Shown in pieces: positions 25,800-41,921 of a stretch of DNA of 64,000 nucleotides (positions are counted from its first letter, which is position 1; every line of letters starts with the position of its first letter). This DNA comes from Mastigias papua. Lineage: Eukaryota > Cnidaria > Scyphozoa > Rhizostomeae > Mastigiidae. The stretch lies in contig OZ025272.1 in the NCBI GenBank assembly GCA_964019165.1, positions 15,661,093 to 15,725,092 of the forward strand, in the 5' to 3' direction. The position numbers were made by a program, and so were the translations under genes. Below the pieces are notes generated by a model, which searched no databases, had not been told where the DNA came from, and saw nothing but the letters and a program-made list of their open reading frames with translations.

Positions 25800-28075
25800 T
25801 GGTATTTTGGCGATAAATGACCCAAATTGAAATTCATTGATTTTGATTGCAAATTGAAAAGTGATGAAACAGCCATTTTTGGCCAACAAGTATGGCTATA
25901 GCCTTTGTATTTTGGCAAAAAGTGGCCAAAATTGAAACTCGTTCACTTTCATTGTAGATTGAACAGTGATGACAATGACGCCTTTTTGACCAAAAAGTAA
26001 GGCTGTAGCCTTGGTATTTTGTCAAATAATGACCAGAATTGACATTCATTCATTTTCATTGCAGATGGAAGAGTGAAGACAATAAGGCCATTTTGACCAA
26101 AAAGTAAGGCTATATCCTTTGTATTTTGTCAAAAAATGACCAAAATTGACATTCATTCATTTTGATTGGAGATTGACAAGTGAAGACAATGAGGCATTTG
26201 TGGCCAAAAAGTAAGGCTATACCCTTGGTATTTTGGCATTAAATGACCAACATTGAAACTCGTTGAGTTTGAATGGTGATTAAAAAGTGAAGACAATGAG
26301 GCAATTTTGGCCAATATGTATGGCTATAGCCTGTGTAATTTGGCACAAAATGACGGAAATTGACATTCATTCATTTTGACTGGAGATTGAAAAGTGTAGA
26401 AAATGAGGCATTTTTGGCGTAAAGGTAAGGCTATAGCCTTGGTATTTTGGCAAGAAATGACCAAAATTGAAACTCGTTGAGTTTGATTGGTGATTAAAAC
26501 GTGAAGAAAATGAGGCAGTGTTGGCCTAAAGGTAAGGCTATAGCCTTGGTATTTTGGCATTAAATGACCAAAATTGAAATTCGTTGAGTTTGATTGGTGA
26601 TTAAACAGTGAAGAACATGAGATATTTTTGGCCAAAATGTAAGGCTATAGCCTTTGTATTTTGGCAAGAAATGACCAAAATTGAAAGTCGTTGAGTTTGA
26701 TTGGTGATTAAAACGTGAAGAAAATGAGGCATTTTTGGCCAAAGAGTAATGCTATAGCCTGTGTAATTTGGGAAAAAATGACCGAAATTGACATTCATTC
26801 ATTTTGATTGGAGATTGAAAAGTGTAGAAAATGAGGCATTTTTGGCGTAAAGGTAAGGCTATCGCCTAAGTATTTTGTTAAGAAATGACCAAAATTGAAA
26901 CTCATTGAGGCTGATTGGTGATTAAAAAGTGAAGACAATGAGGCAGTGTTGGCCTAAAGGTAAGGCTATAGCCTTGGTATTTTGGCATTAAATGACCAAA
27001 ATTGAAATTCGTTGAGTTTGATTGGTGATTAAACAGTGAAGAACATGAGATATTTTTGGCCAAAATGTAAGGCTATAGCCTTGGTAGTTTGGCAAGAAAT
27101 GACCAAAATTGAAACTCGTTGAGTTTGATTGGTGATTAAAAAGTGAAGAAAATGAGGCATTTTTGGCCTAAAGGTAAAGCTATAGCCTTGGTAGTTTGGC
27201 AAGAAATGACCAAAATTGAAACTCGTTGAGTTTGATTGGTGATTAAAACGTGAAGAAAATGAGGCATTTTTGGCCTAAAGGTAATGCTATAGCCTTGGTA
27301 TGTTGGCAAAAAATGACCAAAATTGAAATTCGTTGAGTTTGATTGGTGATTAAAAAGCGAAGAAAATGAGGCAGTTTTAGCCAAAATGTAAGGCTATAGC
27401 CTTTGTATTGTGGGAATAAATGACCTAAATTGAACGTCATTCATTTTGATTGGAGATTGAAAAGTGTAGAAAATGAGGCATGTGTGGCCAAAAAGTAAGG
27501 CTGTAACCTTGGTATTTTAGCTAGAAAAACCAAAATTGAAATTTGGTGAGTTTGATTGGTGATTAAAACGTGAAGAAACTGAGGCATTTTTGGCCAAAAT
27601 GTAAGGCTGTAGCCTTGGTATTTGGCAAAAAATGACCAAGTTTGAAATTCGTTGAGTTTGATTGGAGATTGAAAAGTGAAGAAAATGAGGCATGTGTGGC
27701 CAAAAAGTAAGGCTATAGCTGTGGTATTTTGGCAAAAAATGACCAAAATTGACATTCTGTCATTTTGATTGGAGATTGAGAAGTGAAGAAATGAGGTATT
27801 TTTGGCCAAAAAGTAAGGCTATAGCCTTGGTATTGTGGCAAAAATGACCAAAATTGAAACTCGTTGAGTTTGATTGGTGATTAAAAAGAAAAGAAAATGA
27901 GGTAGTTTTGGTCAAAGAGTAAGGCTGTAGCCTTGTTATTTTGGCAAAAAATGACCAACATTGAAACTCGTTGAGTTTGATTGGTGATTAAAAAATGAAG
28001 AAAATGAGGCATGTTTGGCCGAAATTTAAGGCTATAGCCTTAGCATTTTAGCAAAAAATGACCAAATTTCAAATT
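25800..28075. repeat. 107-bp satellite, about 21 tandem copies
   Basis: A tandem unit of about 107 bp. Its ordered blocks are GGCTATAGCC, TTGGTATTTTGGCA, AAATGACCAAAATTGAAA, CTCGTTGAGTTTGATTGG, TGATTAAAAAGTGAAG and ATGAGGCATTTTTGGCC. GGCTATAGCC is a perfect 10-bp palindrome present in most copies. Two variants of the middle block alternate (CATTCATTCATTTTGATTGG and CTCGTTGAGTTTGATTGG), and near-identical segments recur 428 bp apart, for example 26513 and 26941. The array breaks the ~137-bp array on both sides. Minus-strand frames of 60-120 codons here are products of the repeat; 107 is not a multiple of 3, so frames shift each unit. Confidence 0.95.
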
Positions 28076-31000
28076 GATCTATACCTATAGTACATGAATA
28101 GAGCACTTTAAAGTGGGCTTCAATCTCTTGCCCTTTAATAGAATATTTCTTTTCCCGTTCTTTTTAATTCGTGGCTCACAAGTAGCTACGAATCCATACA
28201 TGCAAGTGCATTAATGTATATCTATCCTTCATGCATTACCTGATTGTCCATTCCATGTAGTTCATGGCTTATGAGTAGCAAAGAGTCTATACATTAAAGT
28301 GCAGTGGTTTGCACCTGTCCTAGATGCATAAAGCGCTATACAGTGGACTTAAATCTCTTTCATTTCAGTATGCTACTCCACATTCACTTCTTCTAATTCA
28401 TAGCGCAAAAGTAGCTATGACTCTATGCATGTATGTGCAGTGATTTACACCTATTGTACATGGCTAGAGCACTATACATTGAACGTAACTATCTCGGCTT
28501 GTAGTAGAGTACTGCTCGGTTCATTGAATCTAATACACAGCTTATTAATAGCTTAGTATCTATACATTTAAACCCAGTGGTTTACTCTACCTTTCTGGGG
28601 GTCAATTTCATGCAGAGAGCACTATACAGTGCGCTGAATTCTCTCGCCTTCTACTGAACTACACCAGAGTCCTTTCCATGTAATTCATGGCATACAAGTA
28701 GTTAATACTTCATATATTTGAGTGCAGTAATGTATACCTATCGTATATGCATAGAGCACTATAGAGTTGACTTGAATGCCTCGCCTTCTACCAGACTATT
28801 ACACTGTCCGTTTCATTTTGTTTATGGCTTACAATTAGCTAAGAACCTATACTTTTATGTGCAGTGATTTATACCTATCTGACATGCATAGAGCACTATA
28901 AAGTGGATTTAATTCTCTTGCCTTCTAATAGACTATTTCACCATCGATTCCATGTACTTCATGGGTTGCAAGTACCTAACACTCTGTATATGTAAATACA
29001 GTGGTTTACACATATAGTATATGCATGGACCACTATAGAGTAGACCTGAATTTCTCACCTTCTACTAGACTACTTCACAGTCCATACCTTGTAATTCATG
29101 GCTTACAGGTAGCTAAGAGTCTATACATTCATGTGCAGTGGCTTACATTTGCTTTACATGCATAGAGCACTATACAATGGATTTGTTGAGTAGAGCCTTT
29201 TACTAGACTACTTCACAGTTAATTCCAATAATTTACACCTATCATACGTGCATAGAGCATTATACCTTGCACTTAAGTCTCTCCCATCTACTGGATTACT
29301 TCACGGGTCATTCCAATGTAATACATACCTTATATGTAGCTAAGAATCTATACGTTTAAGTGCAGTGGTTTACCCCTATCATACATGCATAGAGCACTAT
29401 GCAGTGTACTTAAATCTCTCGCCTTCTATTAGACTACTTCACTGTCCATTGCTTGTACTTCATGGCTCACAAGTAGTTTCGAATTTATACATTTAAGTTC
29501 AGTGATTTATACCAACCGCACATTCATAGAGCACTATTAATTTGACTTCAATGTCTCGCCTTGTACCAGACTATCTCACCGTTCACTCCATGTACTTCAT
29601 GATTTACACTTAGTTAGGAATCTATACATTCACGTGCAGCGATTTACACCTATCTTAGGTGCATAGAGCACTAGTCCTTGCACTGAAACCTCTCCCAATC
29701 TGCTAGATTACTTTACTGGTCATTCCAATGTACTACATGCCTTATATGAAGCTAAGAATCTATACATTTATGTGCAGTGGTTTACCCCTATCGTACATGC
29801 ACAGAGTACTATACTTCGTATATAACTCTCTCGCCTTCTACTAGACTACTTTGTTGTCCATTCTATGTAGTTGAAGGCTTACAAGTAGCTACGAATTTAT
29901 ACAGTTATGTGGAGTGATTTTTACCAACCGTACGTGCATAGAACATTAAAAAGTTGACTTGAATATCTCGCCTTTTATCAGACTGGTAACTGTCTATTCC
30001 ATGTAGTCCATGGCTTGCAAGTCGCTAAAAATCTATGCATTTTGTTTTCCATGGTTTAATCTTATGGTGCATTCGTACAACACTATAACATGCTTTTACA
30101 TCTTTCCCCTTCTGCTGAACTACTGCAGAGTCCTTTCCATGTAATTCATGGGATCATGAAATAAAAGTAGTTAATACTCCATATATTTGAGTGCAGTGAT
30201 GTATGCCTATCGTATATGCACAGAGCACTAAAGAGCTAACTTGAATGTCTCGCTTTCTATCAGACTAATTCACTGTCCGTTTCATGTTATTTATGGCTTA
30301 CAATTGGCTAAGAATCTATACTTTTATGTGCAGTGATTTATACCTATCTGACATTCATAGAGCACTATAAAGTGGACTTAAATCTGTAGCCTTTTAATAG
30401 ATTATTTCACCATCACTTCCATGTACTTCATGGGTTGCAAGCACCTAACACTCTGTACATGTAAATACAGTGGTTTACACCTATAGTACATGTATGGAAC
30501 ACTATAGAGTGGACATGAATATCTGGCCTTCTACTAGACTACTTCATAGTCCATTGGTTGCACTTCGTGGATTCCAAGTAGCTAAGAATCTATACATTTA
30601 AGTACAGTGATTTATACCAATCGTACATGCATAGACCAATATAAAATGAACTTAACCTCACATTCTACTAGGCTACTTCACTCTCCATTCTTTGTACTTC
30701 ACCTCATATCAGCAGCTATGACTCTATATCTGGTTGTTGAGTAGTTTACACTTATCATACATGCATAGAGCACTATGCAGTGTACTTAAATCTCTCGCCT
30801 TCTACTAGACTACTTCACTGTCCATAGCTTGTAATTCATGGCTCACAAGTAGTTTCGAATTCATACATTTAAGTTCAGTGATGTATACCAATCGTACATT
30901 CATAGAGCACTATTAAGTTGACTTCAATGTCTCGCCTTGTACCAGACTATCTCACCGTTCACTCCATGTACTTCATGATTTACACTTAGTTAGGAATCTA

Positions 31001-34000
31001 TACATTCACGTGCAGCAATTTACACCTATCTTAGGTGCATAGAGCACTATTCCTTCACTTAAACCTCTCCCAATCTGCTAGATTACTTTACTGGTCATTC
31101 CAATGTACTACATGCCTTATATGAAGCTAAGAATCTATACATTTATGTGCAGTGGTTTACCCCTATCGTACATGCACAGAGTACTATACTTCGTATATAA
31201 CTCTCTCGCCTTCTACTAGACTACTTTGTTGTCCATTCCATGTAATTGAAAGCTTACAAGTAGCTAAGAATCTATACTTTTACATGAAGTGATTTATACC
31301 TATTGTACGTGCATAGATAACTATACAGCTGAATTAAATCTCGTGCCTTCTATTAGACCATTTCACCGTTGATTCCATGTACTTCGTGGGTTACAAGAAC
31401 CTGTCACTCTACATGGAAATACAGTGGTTTACACCTATAGTACATGTAGGGAACACTATAGAATTGACCTGAATTTCTTACCTTCTACTAGACTACTTTG
31501 CAGTCCATTCCTTGTAATTCATGGCTTACAAGTAGCTTAGAGTCTATACATTTAAGTGCAGTGATTTATGCGAGTGCTTCATGCATAGAGCACTAAAGTA
31601 TTGACTTGAATGGCTCGCCTTCTAACGGTAATAGCTTAGAAGTTTCTACTAGTGGATACATTAAGGTTGCGTGGTTTACTCTTGCTGTATCCTCATAAAA
31701 CACTATAATCTGCACTCAGGTCTATCCCCTTCTATTAGACTACTCGATAGTCCCTTCCATGTAAACGAGGACTTGTAAGTTGCTAACAATCTATACGTTT
31801 AAGTGTAGTGGCGTGCATCTGTCTTACATGCACAGACCGCTATAAAATGAACTTAATCTCTCACATTTTATGGGAACACTTCACTGTCCATTCTTCGTAC
31901 TTCATCGCGTATCAGTAGCAATGACTCCATACATATAAGTGCAATACACCTATCGTACTGCATAGAGCAATATACAGTGCACTTAAATCTCTCCCCGTCT
32001 ACTAGACTACTTCACGGTTCATTCGTTGTTCGGTACATTCACAAAGCATTGTAAACGTTACTCAGGCCTCCCCCCTTCTATTAGACAACTTCATACTACC
32101 TTCCATGTAATCTAGGGCTTATAAGTAGCTTAAATCTATACGTTTAATTGCAGCGGTTTTTTGCACCTTTCTTACATCCATAGACCACTATACAATAAAC
32201 TTGCTCACACACAGTCTACTAGGCTACTTCACTGTCCATTCCTTATAATTCATCGCGTAAAAAAGCTATGACTCTATACATGTTTGCTCATAGGACTTTC
32301 CTGTGCCGAACTTATTCCGATAGGGGTCATACACATGTCCATCGTGGCATATATATATTTATATTCAATTAAGTACCTGGAGGTGTCTGGGGGTCAATTT
32401 CAATTGCATAATGAGTTTCTTGAGTGGAGGATCCCTATTGGAATAGGAATGACACTGTTGATAGTTACATGTTAATTTGTAGTGTTCATTGTCCATGTTG
32501 GCTGCAGGAGAGATGTGCTAGATCACACCTCCTGTGGTTTCGTCGTGTAAATCGTAATGTACTGTGGTGTGGTTGTGAACTACTAACTTTCTATAGAACC
32601 TTTACTCGTTCTACGCCACTGTAATATAAGTTGGAGTTGTAATTCAATCTTTGAATTATAAAAAAAAAATGTTTGCTCAGTGGTTTACACCTATCGTATA
32701 TGCACAGAGCAATTTACAGTGCACTTAAATCTCTGGCCGTGTAATAGACTATTTTACCGTCCATTTCATGTAATTCATGGCTTGCAAGTCGTTAAGAATC
32801 TATGCATTTTTTCCATGGTTTAATCCTACGGTGCATTCATAGAACACTATAAACTGCACCTAACTGTTTCCCCTTCTACTGAACTACTCCAGAATCCTTT
32901 CCATATAATTATAGGAATACAAGTAGCTAAAATTTCATAGATTTGAGTGCAGTGATTTTTACCTATAGTACATGAATATAACACTATAATGTAGACTTCA
33001 ATCTCTTGCCTTCTACTACAATATTTCACTGTCCATTCCATGTACTTCAGAGCGTACAAGTAGCTAAGTATTCATACATTTATGCTGCGTGGTTTACTCT
33101 TATGGTACATTCACAAAGCATTATATGTAATCGAGGGCTTGTAAGTTGCTACCAATCTATACGTTTAAATGTACTGTCTTGCAGCTGTCTTACATGCATA
33201 GACCACAAAAGTGAACGTAATTTCTCACATTTCATAAGACTACTTCACTGTCCATTCTTTGTACTTCACCTCGTATCAGCAGCTATGACTCTATATATGT
33301 TTGTTGAGTAGTTTACCCCTATCATACATGCATAGAGCACTATGCAGTGTACTTAAATCTCTCGCCTTCTATTAGACTACTTCACTGTCCATTGCTTGTA
33401 ATTCATGGCTCACAAGTAGTTTCGAATTTATACATTTAAGTTCAGTGATGTATACCAATCGTACATTCATATAGCACTATTAATTTGACTTCAATGTCTC
33501 GCCTTGTACCAGACTATCTCACCGTTCACTCCATGTACTTCATGGTTTACAATTAGTTAAGAATCTATATAATTACGTGCAGTGATTTACACCTATCTTA
33601 GGTGCATGTATAGAGCACTTTACAACAGAGTTCTATTCTTTTGCCTTCTAATAGACTATTTGATCGTCCGTTCCATGTACTTCATGGCTTACAATTAACT
33701 AAGAACTGATGTATTTATATTCTGTGGTTTACTTATATCAGGCATTCATAGAGCACTATGAACTGCAGACAAATCTCTCCCGTTCTACTAGACTACTTCA
33801 TGTTCCATTCCAAATAGTTCAGGGTTTTTAAATAGCTTAGAATATATACATTCAAGTGCAGGGGTGTTCGCCGTTCTTACTGGCATAGAGCACGAAAAAT
33901 TGGAATTATTCTCTAGCGTACTACTAGGCTACTTCGCGGTCCATTGCTTGTAATTCATAGCTTTCAAGTTGCTAAGAATCTATAGATTTGAATTCAGTGG

Positions 34001-34640
34001 TTTACCCTTTTGTTACATGCATAGAGCACTCTACGTTTGATATAAATCTCTCCCCTTCTACTAGACTACTTCACTGTTCATTACATCTATACATGTACGT
34101 GGAGTTATTTTTGCCAATCGTACATGCATAGAGCACTTGAATTTATCACCTTCTAACAAAGCATTTCACTGTTCATTTCCTGTAATTCATGGCTTACAAG
34201 TAGCTAGTAATCGATACATTCATGTTCCGTTGTGTACTTGTATGCTATAGTTATAGAGTACTATACACTCCACTTAAATCTCTCCCTTTCTACTAGACTA
34301 CTTCATGGTCCATTCCACGTTGTTCAGGGCTTATATGTAGCTAAGAATCTATGCATTTAAGTGCAGTTGTTTTCACCTATTTTACATGCATTGAGTACTA
34401 TGTAGTTGACTTAAATATCTTGTACTGGACTACTAAACTGTCCATTCCTTGTAGTTCATAGCTGACAGGTACCTCATATTCTATAGGTTTAAATGCAGTT
34501 GCTTACAACCATCGTTCATTCATATAGCACTATCAAATGCTCTTTGATGTCTCGCCTTCCATTAGACTACTACGTAGTCCATTGCTTGTAATTCGTGCCT
34601 TACAAGTAGTTAGCAGTCTAAACACCTTACTGTCATCTTC
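28076..34640. repeat. Central ~137-bp satellite array
   Basis: About 48 copies of a ~137-bp unit: CTACTTCACTGTCCATTCC, TGTAATTCATGGCTTACAAG, TAGCTAAGAATCTATACATT, TAAGTGCAGTGATTTACACC, TATCGTACATGCATAGAGCA, CTATACAGTGGACTTAAATC, TCTCGCCTTCTACTAGA. CATAGAGCACT blocks are spaced 136-138 bp (28751, 28888, 29024, 29162; next full spacing 29252 to 29389), with an occasional short unit of about 90 bp. Multi-unit blocks are duplicated at an offset of about 1375 bp. One retroposed insert interrupts it at 32291-32668. No genes. Confidence 0.95.
32280..32679 (+). mobile_element. Retroposed insert with poly(A) tail and target-site duplication
   Basis: The array sequence ATGTTTGCTCA occurs at 32280-32290 and again at 32669-32679. 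Between them are about 378 bp unrelated to the satellite, ending in a short poly(A) run (about 32660-32669). Removing the insert and one copy restores the local satellite sequence (ACTCTATACATGTTTGCTCAGTGG-type), as seen in the intact copy near 33290-33310. This is the hallmark of LINE-mediated retroposition. I could not identify the source. It holds only short frames (63 and 66 codons, no domain), so it may be a SINE, a LINE 3' end or a reverse-transcribed cellular RNA. Confidence 0.8.
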
Positions 34641-37600
34641 TACATCTGTTATACACAAGTAGCACTTTATAGCTTCTTAACAGCACAAGTAGCACGTTAT
34701 AGCTTCCTCCCCTGTGGGACGCACTGTTTAGTTCATGTTGATCATTGCTATTAAGGTGCTATGAATCTACTGTATAGTAAGCAAATTTACTGACTTAACG
34801 TGTACCGTAGATGAATTGCACACCGTATATTCGAATTTTGCCTCTAGCCATCTAGTAGACGAAGTCACTTTCAATTCAGTGTAATTCATTGCTTACAAAT
34901 AGCTACGATCTAGTCATTTCAATGCAATATTCTACTTCTATTTTAGATGCATTAAAAACTACACTGGTTGGCCTTTTACTAAAAGAACTCACATCACTGT
35001 GCTTGTATTTCGTGGATAAAGAAAAGCTGAGAGTCTAATAATAACGGAAAACTCATACACTGTTTATAGAGCAAGTCTTGAATGTGAAAAGTTCTGGAAG
35101 AAGAATATTACACGATGATTAAATGGATCAAATTTGCAATCGAGTAAAATATGAAAAACCAGCGTGTTAGACATATGAAATAAGCCTTTATGCACTTTTA
35201 AATTTGCATGACTACTTATAAGGAGCACAGCTCATTATTTCCAATAGACATAGAAATGACTTTAAAGCTTCCCAAACCATTTGTGATTATCTAATGAGTA
35301 CATCTCACATAGTCTTTTGCTCTAGCCCCTGATATCCTTAGATGACTGAACAAACTAAAACTTTCTTATGCACCCAAACGTATCCTAGCTAACTGCAATT
35401 TACTATAATGCAGCATTTTTAAGATGTTGTAGTGACATTCTGTAGATGATAAAGCAAGAGAGATTACCGACATTGTTGCAAGCAAACTCTGCATTTTAAT
35501 CTTGCAAACCAAATATATTATACTCCATAGAGATTACAGCACTACTGATATTATTTCTCTAGATACATGGCAACACTTTGGATGATTCCCTGTAAGCTTT
35601 ATGTTATTCATGCAACAGAAGTAGCTTAAGTTCCATAGATGTTGAATAGGCATTTCATAGATATGTATGCTATTCATGCAAGATAATTATTGTATATTCA
35701 AGGAGCAATTTGAAAATGTAATCGTTGTTAAGAACACAGCTGTTATTGATTTAAGCAATCATGTATAACTACTCCTATGCACTGTAAGCCCGATATTAGA
35801 TGGACTCTAAGTATATGTTATAGTTAGGAAAAGCACCTTTGTTATTGTTCTAAGAAGCATTATTAATGGAACTGTAGCTATATATTTTTAATCGGCCTTA
35901 GAGAGGCACCTTTTATATATCATTGTTAGGAAGAACACCGCTCCCATTCGTCTCCTTTACTATATATTTTTAGTTCGATTCACTGTAATCTGTGTTATAC
36001 TAATGTAGTAGAATCGGAGTATATTCCATACATGTTAGATGGGTATTCCCTATATGCAACTGTTAATAACAACAAAGCTCTCATTCCTCTTAACCATTAT
36101 GTTTTACTCGACAGTTTCACTGGCAGCTTTATGCTATTTGTGCAGCAGAAATAGCGTATATCCCATAGATGTTACAGGACTATTACATACATGACATTGT
36201 TAGGAAAACACCAATGACACTCTACGTCAGGGGTTGCCAATATTTGTTGCAGTGAGGGCTGAATACAGAAAAATAAATTATGGACAGGATCACACAGTAC
36301 AAGTAGCATATCAACGCGTTAATACTGTGTGAATCGTTAACTGGCCTATATGATATCAATAATATTGATCCCTATGGTGGTAGTGACACTTTACTTTGGA
36401 TATGTCATTATTCAAAATTTACGTTCGCAAAAGGGTAGAAATATATACATAAATGTACAATATACAACAAAATGTCCAGAGTTTGGTGCAAGCCAATAAA
36501 AAATGGATGGCAGGCCACATTTGAATTGTAGTTTGAACACCCTTGTTCTATGTTATCAAAAACCTATAAATAGATAAGAGGCTACACAGCATAGAATTCT
36601 ACTTCTATCAAGCATGCATAGAGCCCCATAGATTGCAATTAATGCCTTTGCTCTATGCCAGATGAAATCGGAACCTCTTTCGCTTATCCATGGACTAAAT
36701 GTAGCAAATTTCAACACAATATTCAACACGAAATAGTGCAAACTCACTATCTATTGCGTGTAGTTCATATCTTACCAATGGCCAACAATCTATATAATTC
36801 ACCGCGGTTTCCTAAATAATCGTAAACGTGTTCAGAACCATATATTGCACTTAACTCTCCTATCTTACCTTATGTACATGACTGCCTATCCTATTTACTT
36901 AATTTCACACCAATAGCTGAGATTCTGCATATTTCGCTGAAATACTTATACAATACATGGATATAGCCTCAGATGCTGCACCTAAATCTCTCACCGTCTG
37001 TTAGGCAAATTCACAGCTTTGTGCTTGTAGTTCATGGCTCACAATTCGCTGTCTATTACATATAATTCATGGCTTACAAGTAGCTGGCAATCTATACAGT
37101 TTGCTGTAATTGCTTAAGGCTAATCTACATGCATTGAGCTCCAGAAATGTCACAAAAAGTAGTTTTGGTTCTATTAGTGTACATCACTGGCCATTCCATG
37201 TACTTCATGGCTTACATATAGGTAGGAAGTTTTGCATTTCAGTTTGATTTTATACGCCTATTATCTACTCAATGAACGTCATCAAGTGCACCTAAATCTG
37301 ACTACTTTCACTAGGCAATTTCATTACTGATTGATTGTTCTTCTTGGCCTACAAATAGTTAAGAATCTATTGCGCTAGCTAAGAATCTGCACATTTTAGT
37401 GTGATTTTCTATATCTTTCCTACTTGTATTGAGCACAGTATATTATAATTAACTATATGGCCTACAACTTAAAGAATGCACTACCTAATGCATGTAGGCC
37501 ATGGCGTGCAATCAGCTGAGAATCTACACACTTCAGTAAGGCGTTGTACATTTATTATACATGCATAGAGCACATATTTTTCATATGGATCTCTTGAATT

Positions 37601-39070
37601 CTTTTGGAAGAATTCACTTCCTAGTAGTTGTACTTCATGGCATAGAAACAACTAAGAATATAAACACTTTAGCTTGACAGTGTTCATCTATCTTACTTGC
37701 ATGGAGTACTGTTCATAGTAACAAATTCGTTGGTCTTCGATCATACAAATTTGCCGCCAATCATGTCTAGCTAAAAATCTTAACATCTCTGTTCAGTACT
37801 CTGCTCCTGATCTACATTCATTGACACAGGTTATTACAACTAACTCTATTGCCTCAAATTAGACGAATTCGCAGTCTTTGTTTGTCACTCATGGCATTCA
37901 TAACTTATAACCTATACCTTTGAATGTGATATACTACATTTACGACAGATGCATCGCTAACCGTAGAATTTGCTTCAATCTATTGCCGCTTACTAGACAA
38001 ATTTATTGTCAGTTCTATGTGATTCGAGACGTTGAAATATCCAGTAGTCGATGAATATCAAAGAGAGATTCTTGATGTATCACGTATCACAATTGCATAG
38101 AGCCTTGCAGATTACCTTAGGAATTCAATGTCAATTCTTTGTAGTTCATGATTCAGATTCAGGTACGATCTGTCCTACTCGTTATTTCTTTTGATATATT
38201 CGCTTCCTAATCGCTTTAGTTCTTGTCATTCAAGTGGCTTGAAATCTACACATTTCATTGCGACATCCATCATCTATTTTACATGCATTGAACATTATAC
38301 GTGGCAATTGCATCTTTTGCCAGCTCTTAAATGATTTAACTGTCTATTTAAAGTAGCTCATGGCATACAAATAGCTAAAACTTCATTTATTGCATATTAC
38401 GATAGCCTGTATCTATTATTCATGGAGCCCCATAACTTGCAATTAATTCTCTTGGAGTTTTTTAGGCGATATTTTTTATTATTGTATGGATTTCATTGTT
38501 GAGGATTTATACAGTCTAGTGAAATCTTCTAAATCTGTTTAGATGCATTGAACACCATCAACAATAATCTTAAAGACGATTTTGCACCCCATTCTTGGCT
38601 TGCAAATATCTAAGAATCTGTAGATTTCAACAGTATGTTCTGCATGTATAAGCATTTATTTAGCACCCTTTGAGTGGAAGTCGCATAATGGTGCGTTTAT
38701 AGAGGAATTTATTACCGATTTTATGGTGGCCATGGCTTACATCTAGCCAATAATTGGTACATGTTGCAGTTGATCTCCTTCAAGTACACTTGATGGATAA
38801 AGCCCAGTAAGTTGCCCTTAAATCAATTAATACTTATTAAATGAATTCACTGCTTCTTTATGTTAATCATAGCTATTGAAACAGCAAAAACCCTGGGTAT
38901 AATTGAACAATATTCTACAAGTATCATAGACGCATAAAGCCCTGCAAATTACTCGTAAACCAATCGCCTCTTACTAGACAAACTCAGTGCTACCTCTGTC
39001 CTATTTATAGGCTATAAGAAGCTAAGAACCTATACATTTCAGCACCATAGATATAGCTTAAGTTTATTAT
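34641..39070. repeat. Degenerate right arm of the satellite domain
   Basis: From 34641 to about 36200 the ~137-bp signature is weak, and other loosely repeated motifs appear (GTTAGGAAAANCACC near 35826, 35927 and 36169; TTATGCTATTCATGCA-type blocks). From about 36560 to 39070 recognisable but diverged ~137-bp blocks return (TTCATGGCTTACA, AGCTAAGAATCTATACATT, GCATAGAGC). A hAT-like element sits at 36228-36545. No gene supported. Confidence 0.7.
36228..36545. mobile_element. hAT-like MITE with degenerate 8-bp TSD
   Basis: The left end CAGGGGTTGCCAATATTTG and the right end, whose reverse complement reads CAAGGGTGTTCAAACTAC, are imperfect TIRs of hAT type. Both ends also carry AGGGCTGAAT/CAGGCCACATTTGAA-like subterminal motifs. 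The flanks CTCTACGT (36220-36227) and TTCTATGT (36546-36553) agree at 6 of 8 positions. It is 318 bp long, with no transposase. Confidence 0.6.
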
Positions 39071-41920
<2,850 letters not shown>

Positions 41921-41921
41921 T

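Noticed and set aside
25834..27809. Repeated minus-strand frames such as MAKNASFSSRFNHQSNS
   Set aside because: They repeat because the 107-bp satellite repeats. The unit length is not a multiple of three and stops recur; no sign of a protein gene.
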